Source: Phaeacidiphilus oryzae TH49 (GTDB lineage: Bacteria; Actinomycetota; Actinomycetes; Streptomycetales; Streptomycetaceae). Taken from it: a DNA stretch of 64,000 bases. The translations under genes and the position numbers were made by a program. The stretch is taken from contig NZ_JQMQ01000005.1 in NCBI RefSeq assembly GCF_000744815.1, positions 6,343,801 to 6,407,800 of the forward strand, given 5' to 3'. The notes beneath the pieces were generated by a model. The model worked only from the letters and a program-made list of their open reading frames with translations. It did not search any database and was not told the origin of the DNA. Below, one piece after another: positions 33,517 to 41,691 of this stretch; position 1 is the first letter of the stretch, and the number at the start of each line of letters is the position of its first letter.

Positions 33517-34220
33517 ACGAGGAGCAGCAGTTCGGTGAGCGGGCCGCGGACCGCGACCCGGGCCTTCTCGTGGGACCGGCGCCAGGTGAGGGCTTCGCCG
33601 GTGAGGTCGGCCACCCACTCGGCCCGCGCCTCGGGGTCGGTGTCGGTGGCGTGGAGGTGGACGCTGTTGCCCGGGCCGAGGAGCTCCCGCACCTGGGGGT
33701 GGACCTCGAAGTGGAAGGGCAGCGAGCCCAGTTCGAACCACTCGTCCAGCGCGTCCAGCGCCACCTCCCGCTCCGGGGCGAACTCGCCGCCCAGCGCGGG
33801 CACCGCGTCCGCGCGGTGGATCAGAGTCTCGTGGGCGAACCGGCGGGCGTAGAAGCCCGCGGAGCCGGGCGGGCCGGGGCTGAACAAGGGGGTCGCCGGA
33901 TCGGTGGCGCGCAGCGTCTCGGCGAGCCGCTCGGCGCCCTCGGCCACCCACGGGCCCAGCGCGCCCGCGTCCTCCCGCTGCTTCTCCTCCTCGGCCAGCC
34001 GGGGAAAGAAGTCCTCGGGCACCGGCTCCGTCCTCCGGGTGCGGACGATCTCCTCCGCCCACCGCTGCACCCGCCCCACGTGCCGCAGCAGCTGGGCCAG
34101 ATCCCATTCCGGGCAGCTCGGCACCCGGGTCGACATGTCGGCATCCGCGACGGCGGCTCCCAGCGACCGCCCCTGCGCCGCGATCTCGTCCGCGCACCGC
34201 GCGTAACTGAGCGAAGTCAT
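33414..34220 (-). CDS. Maleylpyruvate isomerase-family mycothiol-dependent enzyme
   Basis: This is a 268-aa MDMPI-type protein of actinobacteria. The N-terminal DinB four-helix part (CADEIAAQGRSLGAAVADAD, CPEWDLAQLLRHVGRVQRWA) carries metal-ligand histidines, with a second His cluster in FYARRFAHETLIHRADAVPA. The C-terminal SCP2-like part contains HLHATDTDPEARAEW and VRGPLTELLLLVYRR. Likely use of mycothiol is inferred from the family; the substrate is unknown. It is convergent and partly overlapping with the small membrane protein. Confidence 0.88.
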   Translation of the reverse strand: MTSLSYARCADEIAAQGRSLGAAVADADMSTRVPSCPEWDLAQLLRHVGRVQRWAEEIVRTRRTEPVPEDFFPRLAEEEKQREDAGALGPWVAEGAERLAETLRATDPATPLFSPGPPGSAGFYARRFAHETLIHRADAVPALGGEFAPEREVALDALDEWFELGSLPFHFEVHPQVRELLGPGNSVHLHATDTDPEARAEWVADLTGEALTWRRSHEKARVAVRGPLTELLLLVYRRRAADTPGRPPTKVLGDAEFLDFWLERVAFN

Positions 34221-34278
34221 GCTCCGGACCCTAGGCCACCCCACTGACAACCTGTCAGACCCCGGTCGCCGTCCGTCC

Positions 34279-34977
34279 TCAGACGAGGGCGTCGCGCCCC
34301 GCCACCAGGGCGCGCACGGCCGCCGCGGCGCGGCGGGCGGCGCACTCGGCCGTGCCGGCCGTGCCGGCCGCGTCGGCCGTACTGGCTGTGTCGGCGGGTG
34401 CGGCGTCCCCGGCTTCCCCCGCCGGTGCGAAGACGCCGTCGAGGAGCAGTGCCGCGTGGCCGTGGGCGGTCGCGACGACGGCCGAGACCAGCCGCTCGGC
34501 CGTGCGGCGGTCCCCGTCCGCGAGGGCGGCGGCGGGGGCGAGGAACGCGGCCGCGACGGGCTCCGCCGCCCGGGCGATCCCGGGGTGGCGGGCCTTGTCC
34601 AGGGCGGAGCCGGACAGCGCCAGGAAGAGGGCGCGCTCGGAGTGGGCGAAGCGCACATAGGCCGCGGCGGCGGCCGCCAACCGCTCCTCGGGGCCGCCGG
34701 ATCCGGACTCGGCGGCCAGTCGCTCGGCCAGCAGCCCCGCGGCGCGGACGGCGACCGCCGCGAGCAGCGCCTCGCGGTCGGTGAAGTGGCGATACGGCGC
34801 CGAGGACGCGACGCCGAGACGCCGGCTCGCCTCGGCCATCGAGAAGGTGGCGGCCCCGCGCTCGCCGAGGAGGTCGACGGCGGTGTCGATCAGCGCCTCC
34901 CGCAGATCGCCGTGGTGGTACCGGCCCTGCCGCCCGGCCGGCCCGGACGCGCGCCCTCCGGCGCCTTCGCCGCCCAT
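34279..34977 (-). CDS. TetR-family regulator of the SDR operon
   Basis: This is a 232-aa TetR repressor. The recognition domain is RYHHGDLREALIDTAVDLLG, FSMAEASRRLGVASSAPYRH, FTDREALLAAVAVRAAG, the form common in AcrR-like TetRs with a WHG-type C-terminal domain (FLALSGSALDKARHPGI, LVSAVVATAHGHAALLLDGV). An Ala/Thr/Gly repeat region near the C-terminus (~195-215) is low complexity. Its ATG overlaps the SDR stop by one base (TGATG), so it is translationally coupled and probably autoregulated through the dyad at 35898-35930 upstream of the SDR gene. Confidence 0.88.
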   Translation of the reverse strand: MGGEGAGGRASGPAGRQGRYHHGDLREALIDTAVDLLGERGAATFSMAEASRRLGVASSAPYRHFTDREALLAAVAVRAAGLLAERLAAESGSGGPEERLAAAAAAYVRFAHSERALFLALSGSALDKARHPGIARAAEPVAAAFLAPAAALADGDRRTAERLVSAVVATAHGHAALLLDGVFAPAGEAGDAAPADTASTADAAGTAGTAECAARRAAAAVRALVAGRDALV

Positions 34978-35897
34978 CAGCGCGTTCCGGCGATCGGGCG
35001 GGAGGCGGCGGCCTCCACCGGGAACGGCACCAGCCTGCGCATGAACGCGTCCCAGCCGCGGTCGCCGAGCAGCCGTCGCGCCACGGGGGCCAGCCGCGCC
35101 TGCGAGCCGGCCCGGTAGCGGGCCTTCGGCGCGGACGACCGGACCGCTCTGAGGACCACCCCGGCCACCTCCTCCGCCGAGAGCACGCCGCGCGCGCCCT
35201 CGCGATGCGCCCGCGCGACCATCCGCGCGACGCTCTCCTTGTAGGCGGCGTACGGGTCGCCCGCGCCCGCGCTCACGCCTTCGCTCGCGCCCTCGCCCGC
35301 GCCCTTCGGCGTCCAGGACCGGCTGTTCTCCAGGAACCGCGTCCGCACCGCTCCCGGCTCGATCAGCGAGACCCGGACGCCGAAGGGCGCGACCTCGGGC
35401 CGGAGCGCGTCGGAGAGCGACTCCAGCGCGTACTTGGTCATCGCGTACGGGCAGCCGGTGGGCGGCGTCACCAGTCCGGCGGCCGAGCCGATGGTGACGA
35501 TCCGTCCGCTGCGCCGGGCCCGCATCGCCGGCAGCACCAGCTGGCACATCCGGACCACGGCGAAGAGGTTGGTCTCGAAGGTCTCCCGGACGCTCTCCAG
35601 CGGGACCTCCTCGACCGGCCCGCCGCCGCCGTGGCCGGCGTTGTTGATCAGCACGCCGACCGCCCCGTGCTCGGCCTCGACCGCGCGGACGGCGGCCACC
35701 CGGGCCGCCTCGTCCGTCACGTCCAGTTCCAGCACCCGGCAGCCGGCCCGCTCCAGCTCCCGCAGGTCGCCGACCCTCCGGGCCGAGGCCCAGACCGGAT
35801 ACCCCGCCCGCAGCAGCGCCAGCGCACTCGCCCGCCCGATCCCGGACGAGCAGCCCGTCACCAACACGGCCTCGACCGGCCGTGCCCCAGACCTCAT
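34977..35897 (-). CDS. Short-chain dehydrogenase/reductase (SDR)
   Basis: This is a 306-aa classical SDR oxidoreductase. The cofactor loop VLVTGCSSGIGRASALALLR, the NAG motif VLINNAGHGGGG and the catalytic set (Ser in IVTIGSAAG, YxxxK as YAMTKYALE) are complete. The C-terminal extension with MVARAHREGARGVLSAEEVA and PKARYRAGSQARLAPVARRL resembles SDRs acting on lipophilic ketones, retinoids or steroids. ATG 35897 has GAGGAG seven bases upstream, and a large operator-like dyad overlaps that ribosome binding site. It forms a two-gene operon with a downstream TetR, a layout typical of substrate-induced detoxification. Confidence 0.92.
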   Translation of the reverse strand: MRSGARPVEAVLVTGCSSGIGRASALALLRAGYPVWASARRVGDLRELERAGCRVLELDVTDEAARVAAVRAVEAEHGAVGVLINNAGHGGGGPVEEVPLESVRETFETNLFAVVRMCQLVLPAMRARRSGRIVTIGSAAGLVTPPTGCPYAMTKYALESLSDALRPEVAPFGVRVSLIEPGAVRTRFLENSRSWTPKGAGEGASEGVSAGAGDPYAAYKESVARMVARAHREGARGVLSAEEVAGVVLRAVRSSAPKARYRAGSQARLAPVARRLLGDRGWDAFMRRLVPFPVEAAASRPIAGTR

Positions 35898-35930
35898 GTG
35901 ATGACTCCTCACAATGTGAATGGCTATCAC
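35898..35930. promoter_or_regulatory. 33-bp operator dyad for the SDR-tetR operon
   Basis: The dyad is centred on 35914: inner arms TCACA/TGTGA (35909-35919, one-base centre) and outer arms GTGAT (35898-35902) and ATCAC (35926-35930), all perfectly paired. It covers the ribosome binding site of the SDR gene, a good repressor position for the coupled TetR. Confidence 0.65.
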
Positions 35931-36263
35931 TTTTCCTGAGCCCTCGTCAACGCCGCCCGGGCGGGCGCACGTCCGCCGCACCCCCGGCGGGCCGGGCGGC
36001 TCCCGTCGAGCCGCTGGGGCCGGCCGTTCCAAAGCCCCGGAAGGCCGTGGCCCCGAGCCCGCCCGACGTCAGGCCGACCCGGCCGCGGCAGCCCGCGGGG
36101 ACCGGCCGAGGAGGGGTCAAGTTTCGAAATTGGGGCGGGGATTGAGGGCGTCCAGCCGACAGGGCTTGAACGGGCGCCGCCGGGCCGATCGCCCCGACCT
36201 GGCCCTTCGCCCGCGCGGAGGCTGGTGGGTCCCGCCAAGTCGCCTGTGGTGCATGAAGGTTGT

Positions 36264-36278
36264 GCAAGAAAGACTTGC
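36264..36278. promoter_or_regulatory. Inverted repeat upstream of the cellulase promoter
   Basis: GCAAG and CTTGC are perfect 5-base arms with a 5-base spacer, 49 bases upstream of the CebR box. It could be a second regulator site (activator or repressor). Confidence 0.35.
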
Positions 36279-36326
36279 GGAAGGAGTTCCCCTGCTGTGT
36301 GGTTCCCGCTAGTCTCCTGCGCTTAG

Positions 36327-36340
36327 TGGGAGCGCTCCCA
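36327..36340. promoter_or_regulatory. CebR box (cellobiose-responsive operator)
   Basis: TGGGAGCGCTCCCA is an exact copy of the palindrome bound by CebR/CelR, LacI-type repressors that release DNA when cello-oligosaccharides enter the cell. It precedes the GH6 gene by 165 bases. I found no second copy in front of the other four glycoside hydrolase genes. Confidence 0.92.
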
Positions 36341-36505
36341 CGGACGAGGTCCACCACCCCGGGCCCGCCCCGCGCTCGCCCATCGCGTGCACAGTCCCGC
36401 CCGCTACGGCCCGACCCGTCCGGCATTCCGAATGACATGTTCCCGCCATCCGCGATGGAGGATGTCGGCCGGCCGGGACGTCGATCCGACACGGAGGAAC
36501 GCTCG

Positions 36506-38746
36506 ATGCACCTGCGCAAGAAGCACCTGCGCGAGAAGCACCACGGTCCGCCCGCGCCCGCGTTCGCGCCGGCGCCCGCGCTGGCGCGGCGCGGTCTCGC
36601 CGTCGCGGCGACCCTCGCGGTCGGCGCCGCGCTCTCGCTGGCCGCCGCGCCGCAGAACGCCGACGCGGCCGGCGCCCGTGCCGCGGTCACCCCCGCGGCC
36701 CGGGTCGCCAACCCGTTCGTCGGCGCGAGTCCGTACCTCAACCCCGACTACGTGAGCGAGGTGAAGAGCCAGGCCTCCTCGGACGGCAGCAGCGCCGAGG
36801 CCGGCGTGGCCCAGTACCAGACCGCGATCTGGATGGACCACATCGGCGCCATCACCGGCGACAGCACCCATCTCGGCCTCCAGGCCCAGCTGGACGACGC
36901 CGAGGCGCAGGCGCAGAGCAGCACCAACCCGGTGCTCTTCGAGGTGGTGATCTACGACCTGCCCGGCCGCGACTGCGCGGCACTGGCCTCCAACGGCGAG
37001 ATCCCCGCCACCGCCGCGGGCCTCACCGAGTACGAGTCGCAGTACATCGACCCGATCGCCGCACTGCTCGGCCAGAGCAAATACGCCAACCTGCGGATCG
37101 CCGCGATCGTCGAGCCCGACTCGCTCCCCAACGCGGTGACCAACCAGTCGAAGACCGCCTGCGCGACCGCCACCCCGTACTACGAGACCGGCATCGAGTA
37201 CGCGCTGAACAAGCTGCACGCGATCTCGAACGTCTACGACTACATGGACATCGGCCACTCCGGCTGGCTCGGCTGGTCCAGCAACATGGGCCCGGCCGCG
37301 CAGGAGTACGCCAAGGTGGTCAAGGCGACCACGGCCGGCTTCGACAGCGTCCAGGGCTTCATCTCGGACACCGCCAACTACACCCCGACCGACGAGCCCT
37401 ACCTCCCCAACTCCACGCTCCAGGTGGGCGGGCAGCCGCTGGACTCGGCCAACTTCTACCAGTACAACCCGTACTTCGACGAGCACACCTACGACGAGGC
37501 GATGCACTCGGCGATGGTCTCCGCGGGCTTCCCCAGCTCGGTCGGGATGCTCATCGACACCTCGCGCGACGGCTGGGGCGGCAGCTCGCGTCCGACCCGG
37601 CTGAACTCCAGCCCGACCAACGTCAACGACTACGTCGCGGCCAACAAGATCGACCAGCGCCCGTTCCGCGGCGACTGGTGCAACGTCAACGGCGCGGGGA
37701 TCGGCGCCCGCCCGCAGGCGAACCCGTACGGCAGCGGCGACCCGGTGCAGGCCTTCGTCTGGATCAAGCCGCCGGGTGAGTCGGACGGCGACTACCCGAC
37801 CGCCAGCCACACCCACGGCGACCCGCACTGCGACCCCGCCGGCACCCAGACCGACGGCAACGGCGGCACCTACCCGACCGACGCCATCCCCGGCTACGAC
37901 GTCCCGGCCGGCCAGTGGTTCGCGTACCAGTTCCAGATGCTGGTCGCCAACGCCTACCCGTCCCTCGGCTCCTCCACCGGCGGCGGCGACACCACCGCCC
38001 CGACGGTGCCGACCGGGCTGACCGTCACCGGCACCACCAGCAGCGGGGTCTCGCTGTCCTGGACCGCGTCCACCGACCCGGACTCCCCGGTGGCCGGCTA
38101 CGACGTCTACCGCAACGGGACGAAGGTCGGCACCTCCGCCTCGACCACCTTCACCGACTCCGGCCTGACCGCGTCCACCCAGTACAGCTACACGGTGGCG
38201 GCGTACGACGCGGCCGGCAACACCTCCTCGCCCTCCTCGGCAGTGTCGGCGACCACCGCCTCCTCCGGCGGCGGGACCGGCGGCGGAGGGACACTGAAGG
38301 TCCAGTACGCCGACAACGACACCAATGCGACGGACAACCAGATCCGCCCCGGTCTGCAGCTGGTGAACACCGGCAGCACCGCCGTGGACCTCTCGCAGGT
38401 GACCGTCCGGTACTGGTTCACCAGTGACGGCGGCGCGAGCACCTTCACCACCTACTGCGACTACGCGGTGATCGGCTGCTCCAACGTCTCCAGCAAGGTG
38501 GTCGGGATGACCACCGGGGTCACCGGCGCCGACCACTACCTCCAGGTCTCGTTCGGCAGCGGCGCCGGCTCGCTGGCCGCCGGGGCCTCCACCGGGCAGA
38601 TCCAGAACCGGTTCAACAAGACCGACTGGTCGTCCTTCAACCAGGCCAACGACTACAGCTTCGGCAGCAACACCTCCTACCAGGACTCCACCAAGATCAC
38701 TGTGTATCTGGGCGGCAAGCTCGTCTGGGGCACCGAGCCGTCCTGA
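36506..38746 (+). CDS. Secreted GH6 cellobiohydrolase/endoglucanase with FnIII and CBM3
   Basis: This is a 746-aa inverting cellulase acting on beta-1,4-glucan chains, by family from the non-reducing end. ATG 36506 has GGAGG eight bases upstream. An N-terminus of basic repeats (LRKKHLREKH) and a long Pro/Ala stretch precedes the signal core GLAVAATLAVGAALSLAAA. GH6 landmarks: FEVVIYDLPGRDCAALASNG with the conserved Asp loop, IVEPDSLPN, MDIGHSGWLGW, GFISDTANY and the late WIKPPGESDG. Residues ~495-590 are a fibronectin type III domain (TAPTVPTGLTV), and ~595-746 a CBM3 cellulose-binding module (KVQYADNDTNATDNQIRPGL ... LVWGTEPS). It is the first gene behind the CebR box. An exact 41-base match to the GH48 gene lies within the CBM3 segment (38591-38631). 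Confidence 0.96.
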   Translation: MHLRKKHLREKHHGPPAPAFAPAPALARRGLAVAATLAVGAALSLAAAPQNADAAGARAAVTPAARVANPFVGASPYLNPDYVSEVKSQASSDGSSAEAGVAQYQTAIWMDHIGAITGDSTHLGLQAQLDDAEAQAQSSTNPVLFEVVIYDLPGRDCAALASNGEIPATAAGLTEYESQYIDPIAALLGQSKYANLRIAAIVEPDSLPNAVTNQSKTACATATPYYETGIEYALNKLHAISNVYDYMDIGHSGWLGWSSNMGPAAQEYAKVVKATTAGFDSVQGFISDTANYTPTDEPYLPNSTLQVGGQPLDSANFYQYNPYFDEHTYDEAMHSAMVSAGFPSSVGMLIDTSRDGWGGSSRPTRLNSSPTNVNDYVAANKIDQRPFRGDWCNVNGAGIGARPQANPYGSGDPVQAFVWIKPPGESDGDYPTASHTHGDPHCDPAGTQTDGNGGTYPTDAIPGYDVPAGQWFAYQFQMLVANAYPSLGSSTGGGDTTAPTVPTGLTVTGTTSSGVSLSWTASTDPDSPVAGYDVYRNGTKVGTSASTTFTDSGLTASTQYSYTVAAYDAAGNTSSPSSAVSATTASSGGGTGGGGTLKVQYADNDTNATDNQIRPGLQLVNTGSTAVDLSQVTVRYWFTSDGGASTFTTYCDYAVIGCSNVSSKVVGMTTGVTGADHYLQVSFGSGAGSLAAGASTGQIQNRFNKTDWSSFNQANDYSFGSNTSYQDSTKITVYLGGKLVWGTEPS

Positions 38747-38759
38747 CCCCCGAACCGGT

Positions 38760-38796
38760 CACGGGGCCGGCGGCACTGCCCGCCGCCGGCCCCGTG
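38760..38796. terminator. Perfect 15-bp hairpin between GH6 and GH48
   Basis: Arms CACGGGGCCGGCGGC (38760-38774) and GCCGCCGGCCCCGTG (38782-38796) with a 7-base loop. It lies 13 bases after the GH6 stop. As the GH48 gene is 52 bases further on without an obvious own CebR box, this may be a partial terminator or an mRNA-stabilising stem. Confidence 0.75.
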
Positions 38797-38848
38797 GCCT
38801 CCACACCCCCACCCGTGCCAGCCACCCGAGGAAGGACACCGATCCCCC

Positions 38849-41653
38849 ATGGCAGACCCCGTATCGCGCAGACGGTTCGCCACCGCCGTGGGCGCCGCCC
38901 TGGTCGGGGCGGTGACCGGTCCCGCACTGGCGAAGTCCGCCTTCGCGGCCACCGCCGCCCAGGACCTCGCCGCCGGCCCCGCCGCCACCGCCACCGACGC
39001 CTACACCCAGCAGTTCCTCACCCAGTACAACAAGATCAAGGACTCGGCCAACGGCTACTTCAGCCCGCAGGGCGTGCCCTACCACTGCGTCGAGACACTG
39101 ATCGTCGAGGCCCCGGACCACGGCCACCAGACCACCTCGGAGACCTTCAGCTACTGGTTCTGGCTGGAGGCCACCTACGGCCGGGTGACCGGCGACTGGA
39201 CCGCCTTCAACCACGCCTGGGCCACGGCCGAGCAGTACATCATCCCGCAGCACACCGACCAGCCCAGCAACGCCTCCTACAACCCGAGCTCACCGGCCAG
39301 CTACATCCCCGAGTCGCCCAACATCACCGACTACCCGGCGGCCATCAACACCTCGGTGGCGGTGGGCCAGGACCCGCTGGCGAGCGAGCTCTCCAGCACC
39401 TACGGCACCCAGGACGTCTACGGGATGCACTGGCTGCTGGACGTGGACAACACCTACGGCTACGGCAACACCCCAGGCACCGGCGCCGAGAACGGCCCGA
39501 CCGCCACCGGGGTCTCCTACATCAACAGCTACCAGCGCGGCTCCTCCGAGTCCGTCTGGAAGACCGTCCCGCAGCCCTGCACCGACCTCTTCGCCTACGG
39601 CGGCCCCAACGGCTACCTGGACCTCTTCGTCGCCCAGAGCGGCGGCTACGCCAAGCAGTGGAAGTACACCAACGCCCCGGACGCCGACGCCCGCGCCGTG
39701 CAGGCCGCCTACTGGGCCTACCGGTGGGCCTCGGCGCAGGGCGCGGAGGGCCAGATCTCCGCCTCCGTGGCCAAGGCCGCCAAGCTCGGCGACTACCTGC
39801 GCTACGCCCTCTTCGACAAGTACTTCAAGCAGATCGGCAACTGCACCAACGCGCAGACCTGCTCGGCCGGCAGCGGGCGCAGCTCCGCCCACTACCTCCT
39901 CTCCTGGTACTACGCCTGGGGCGGCGCCGAGCCCGGCGGCGGCTGGGCCTGGCGGATCGGCGACGGCGCCTCCGCGCAGGGGTACCAGAACCCGCTGGCG
40001 GCCTGGGCGATGTCCAGCATCCCCGCCCTGACCCCCAAGTCGCCCACCGCGCAGAGCGACTGGACCACCAGCCTGGGCCGCCAGCTGGAGTTCCTGCGCT
40101 GGCTGCAGTCGGCCGAGGGCGGCATCGCCGGCGGCTGCACCAACAGCTGGAACGGCCAGTACGGCACCCCGCCCTCCGGCGACTCCACCTTCTACGGGAT
40201 GGCCTACGACTGGGAGCCGGTCTACCACGACCCGCCCAGCAACAACTGGTTCGGCTTCCAGGCCTGGGGGATGGAGCGGGTCGCCGAGTACTACTACGTG
40301 TCCGGCAACGCCACCGCCAAGGCGATCCTCGACAAGTGGGTCCCCTGGGCGACGTCCAAGACCACCGTCACCGCAACCGGCTTCACCATCCCCTCCGACC
40401 TCACCTGGAGCGGCCAGCCCGACACCTGGAACCCCAGCAGCCCCGGCGGGAACACCGGACTGCACGTCACGGTCGCCTCCACCGGCAGCGATGTGGGCGT
40501 CTGCGCGGCCTACGTCAAGACCCTCTGCTACTACGCGGCGAAGTCCGGCGACAGCGCCTCGGCCGCCCTGGCCAAGAGCCTGCTGGACGCGCTGTCGACG
40601 ATGACCGACAGCAAGGGGATCACCGTCCCGGAGACCCGCACCGACTACAGCAACTTCAGCGGCACGGTGTACGTGCCCTCGGGCTGGTCGGGGACGATGC
40701 CCCGCGGTGACAAGATCGCCCCCGGCGCGACCTTCCTCTCCCTCCGCTCCTGGTACAAGAACGACCCGGACTTCGCCAAGGTGCAGAGCTATCTGAACGG
40801 CGGCTCCGCGCCCGTCTTCACCTACCACCGCTTCTGGGCCCAGGCGGACGTCGCGATGGCCTTCGCGGTGTACGGCGAGCTCTTCGAGGGCGGCGGCGGA
40901 ACGGGCGACACCACCCCGCCGTCCGCGCCCACCGGGCTGACGGCGACGGCGGTGACCGCCTCCTCGGTCTCGCTGTCCTGGCAGGCCGCCACCGACAACG
41001 TGGGGGTGGCCGGCTACCAGGTGCTCCGCGGCGGCACCCAGGTGGGCTCGACCACCTCGCTGTCGTACACCGACACCGGACTGACCGCCTCCACGAAGTA
41101 CACGTACACCGTGACGGCCTCGGACGCGGCCGGGAACGTCTCCCCGCCCTCGGCGGCGGTGACGGCGACCACGGCGGCCGGGTCCACGGGCTCCGGGACG
41201 GTGAAGGTCCAGTACGCCGACAACGACACCAATGTGACGGACAACCAGATCAGGCCGGGCCTCCAGGTGGTCAACACGGGCAGCGCCCCGCTCGACCTGA
41301 CCACCGTGAAGCTGCGGTACTGGTTCACCGCCAACGGTGGCGCGAGCACCTTCAGCACTTATGTCGACTACGCCGCGCTGGGCTCGTCGAACGTGTCGAG
41401 CCGGGTGGTCGCGATGGCCTCGGCCAAGACCGGTGCGGACCACTACCTGGAGGTCTCCTTCGGCAGCGGGGCCGGCTCACTGGCCGCGGGCGCCTCGACC
41501 GGGCAGATCCAGAACCGGTTCAACAAGACCGACTGGTCCGCCTTCAACCAGGCCGACGACTACAGCTTCGCCACGAACACCTCGTACGCGGACAGCACCA
41601 AGGTCACCGCCTACGTCAACGGCACCCTCGTCTGGGGCACGGAGCCGGCCTGA
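38849..41653 (+). CDS. Tat-secreted GH48 cellobiohydrolase with FnIII and CBM3
   Basis: This is a 934-aa processive exocellulase that works from reducing ends and is synergistic with GH6 enzymes. The N-terminus is a twin-arginine signal (SRRRFATAVGAALVGA). The family signature HCVETLIVEAPDHGHQTTSE (79-98) contains the proposed acid residue Glu98. The tunnel aromatics are abundant (FSYWFWLEATYGRV, YYAWGGAEPGGGWAWRIGD, WFGFQAWGMERVAEYYYVSG). FnIII occupies ~687-775 and CBM3 ~783-934. The gene follows GH6 with a 102-base gap and precedes the next gene by 38 bases. Tat export contrasts with the Sec signals of the adjacent GH6 and GH10 enzymes. Confidence 0.96.
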   Translation: MADPVSRRRFATAVGAALVGAVTGPALAKSAFAATAAQDLAAGPAATATDAYTQQFLTQYNKIKDSANGYFSPQGVPYHCVETLIVEAPDHGHQTTSETFSYWFWLEATYGRVTGDWTAFNHAWATAEQYIIPQHTDQPSNASYNPSSPASYIPESPNITDYPAAINTSVAVGQDPLASELSSTYGTQDVYGMHWLLDVDNTYGYGNTPGTGAENGPTATGVSYINSYQRGSSESVWKTVPQPCTDLFAYGGPNGYLDLFVAQSGGYAKQWKYTNAPDADARAVQAAYWAYRWASAQGAEGQISASVAKAAKLGDYLRYALFDKYFKQIGNCTNAQTCSAGSGRSSAHYLLSWYYAWGGAEPGGGWAWRIGDGASAQGYQNPLAAWAMSSIPALTPKSPTAQSDWTTSLGRQLEFLRWLQSAEGGIAGGCTNSWNGQYGTPPSGDSTFYGMAYDWEPVYHDPPSNNWFGFQAWGMERVAEYYYVSGNATAKAILDKWVPWATSKTTVTATGFTIPSDLTWSGQPDTWNPSSPGGNTGLHVTVASTGSDVGVCAAYVKTLCYYAAKSGDSASAALAKSLLDALSTMTDSKGITVPETRTDYSNFSGTVYVPSGWSGTMPRGDKIAPGATFLSLRSWYKNDPDFAKVQSYLNGGSAPVFTYHRFWAQADVAMAFAVYGELFEGGGGTGDTTPPSAPTGLTATAVTASSVSLSWQAATDNVGVAGYQVLRGGTQVGSTTSLSYTDTGLTASTKYTYTVTASDAAGNVSPPSAAVTATTAAGSTGSGTVKVQYADNDTNVTDNQIRPGLQVVNTGSAPLDLTTVKLRYWFTANGGASTFSTYVDYAALGSSNVSSRVVAMASAKTGADHYLEVSFGSGAGSLAAGASTGQIQNRFNKTDWSAFNQADDYSFATNTSYADSTKVTAYVNGTLVWGTEPA

Positions 41654-41691
41654 GGCGCACCGCGCCCTCGACAGAGAGAAGGGAGTCAGGC

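Larger units (their letters stand above)
35931..36505. other. Long divergent intergenic region of the cellulase operon
   Basis: This is the space between the SDR operator and the GH6 start. Besides the CebR box it holds TTTCGAAA (36122-36129) and an inverted repeat GCAAG-AAAGA-CTTGC (36264-36278). TAGTCT at 36310-36315 is a possible -10, 11 bases before the CebR box. The ~165-base stretch between the CebR box and the GH6 ATG would be an untranslated leader. No gene is evident. Confidence 0.5.

Noticed and set aside
31636-34197. 853-codon open frame on the minus strand
   Set aside because: It crosses three genes with strong motifs and has the composition typical of antisense frames in GC-rich DNA.
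38849-38873. Separate CebR box for GH48
   Set aside because: The 102-base gap before GH48 contains only the hairpin and the ribosome binding site.
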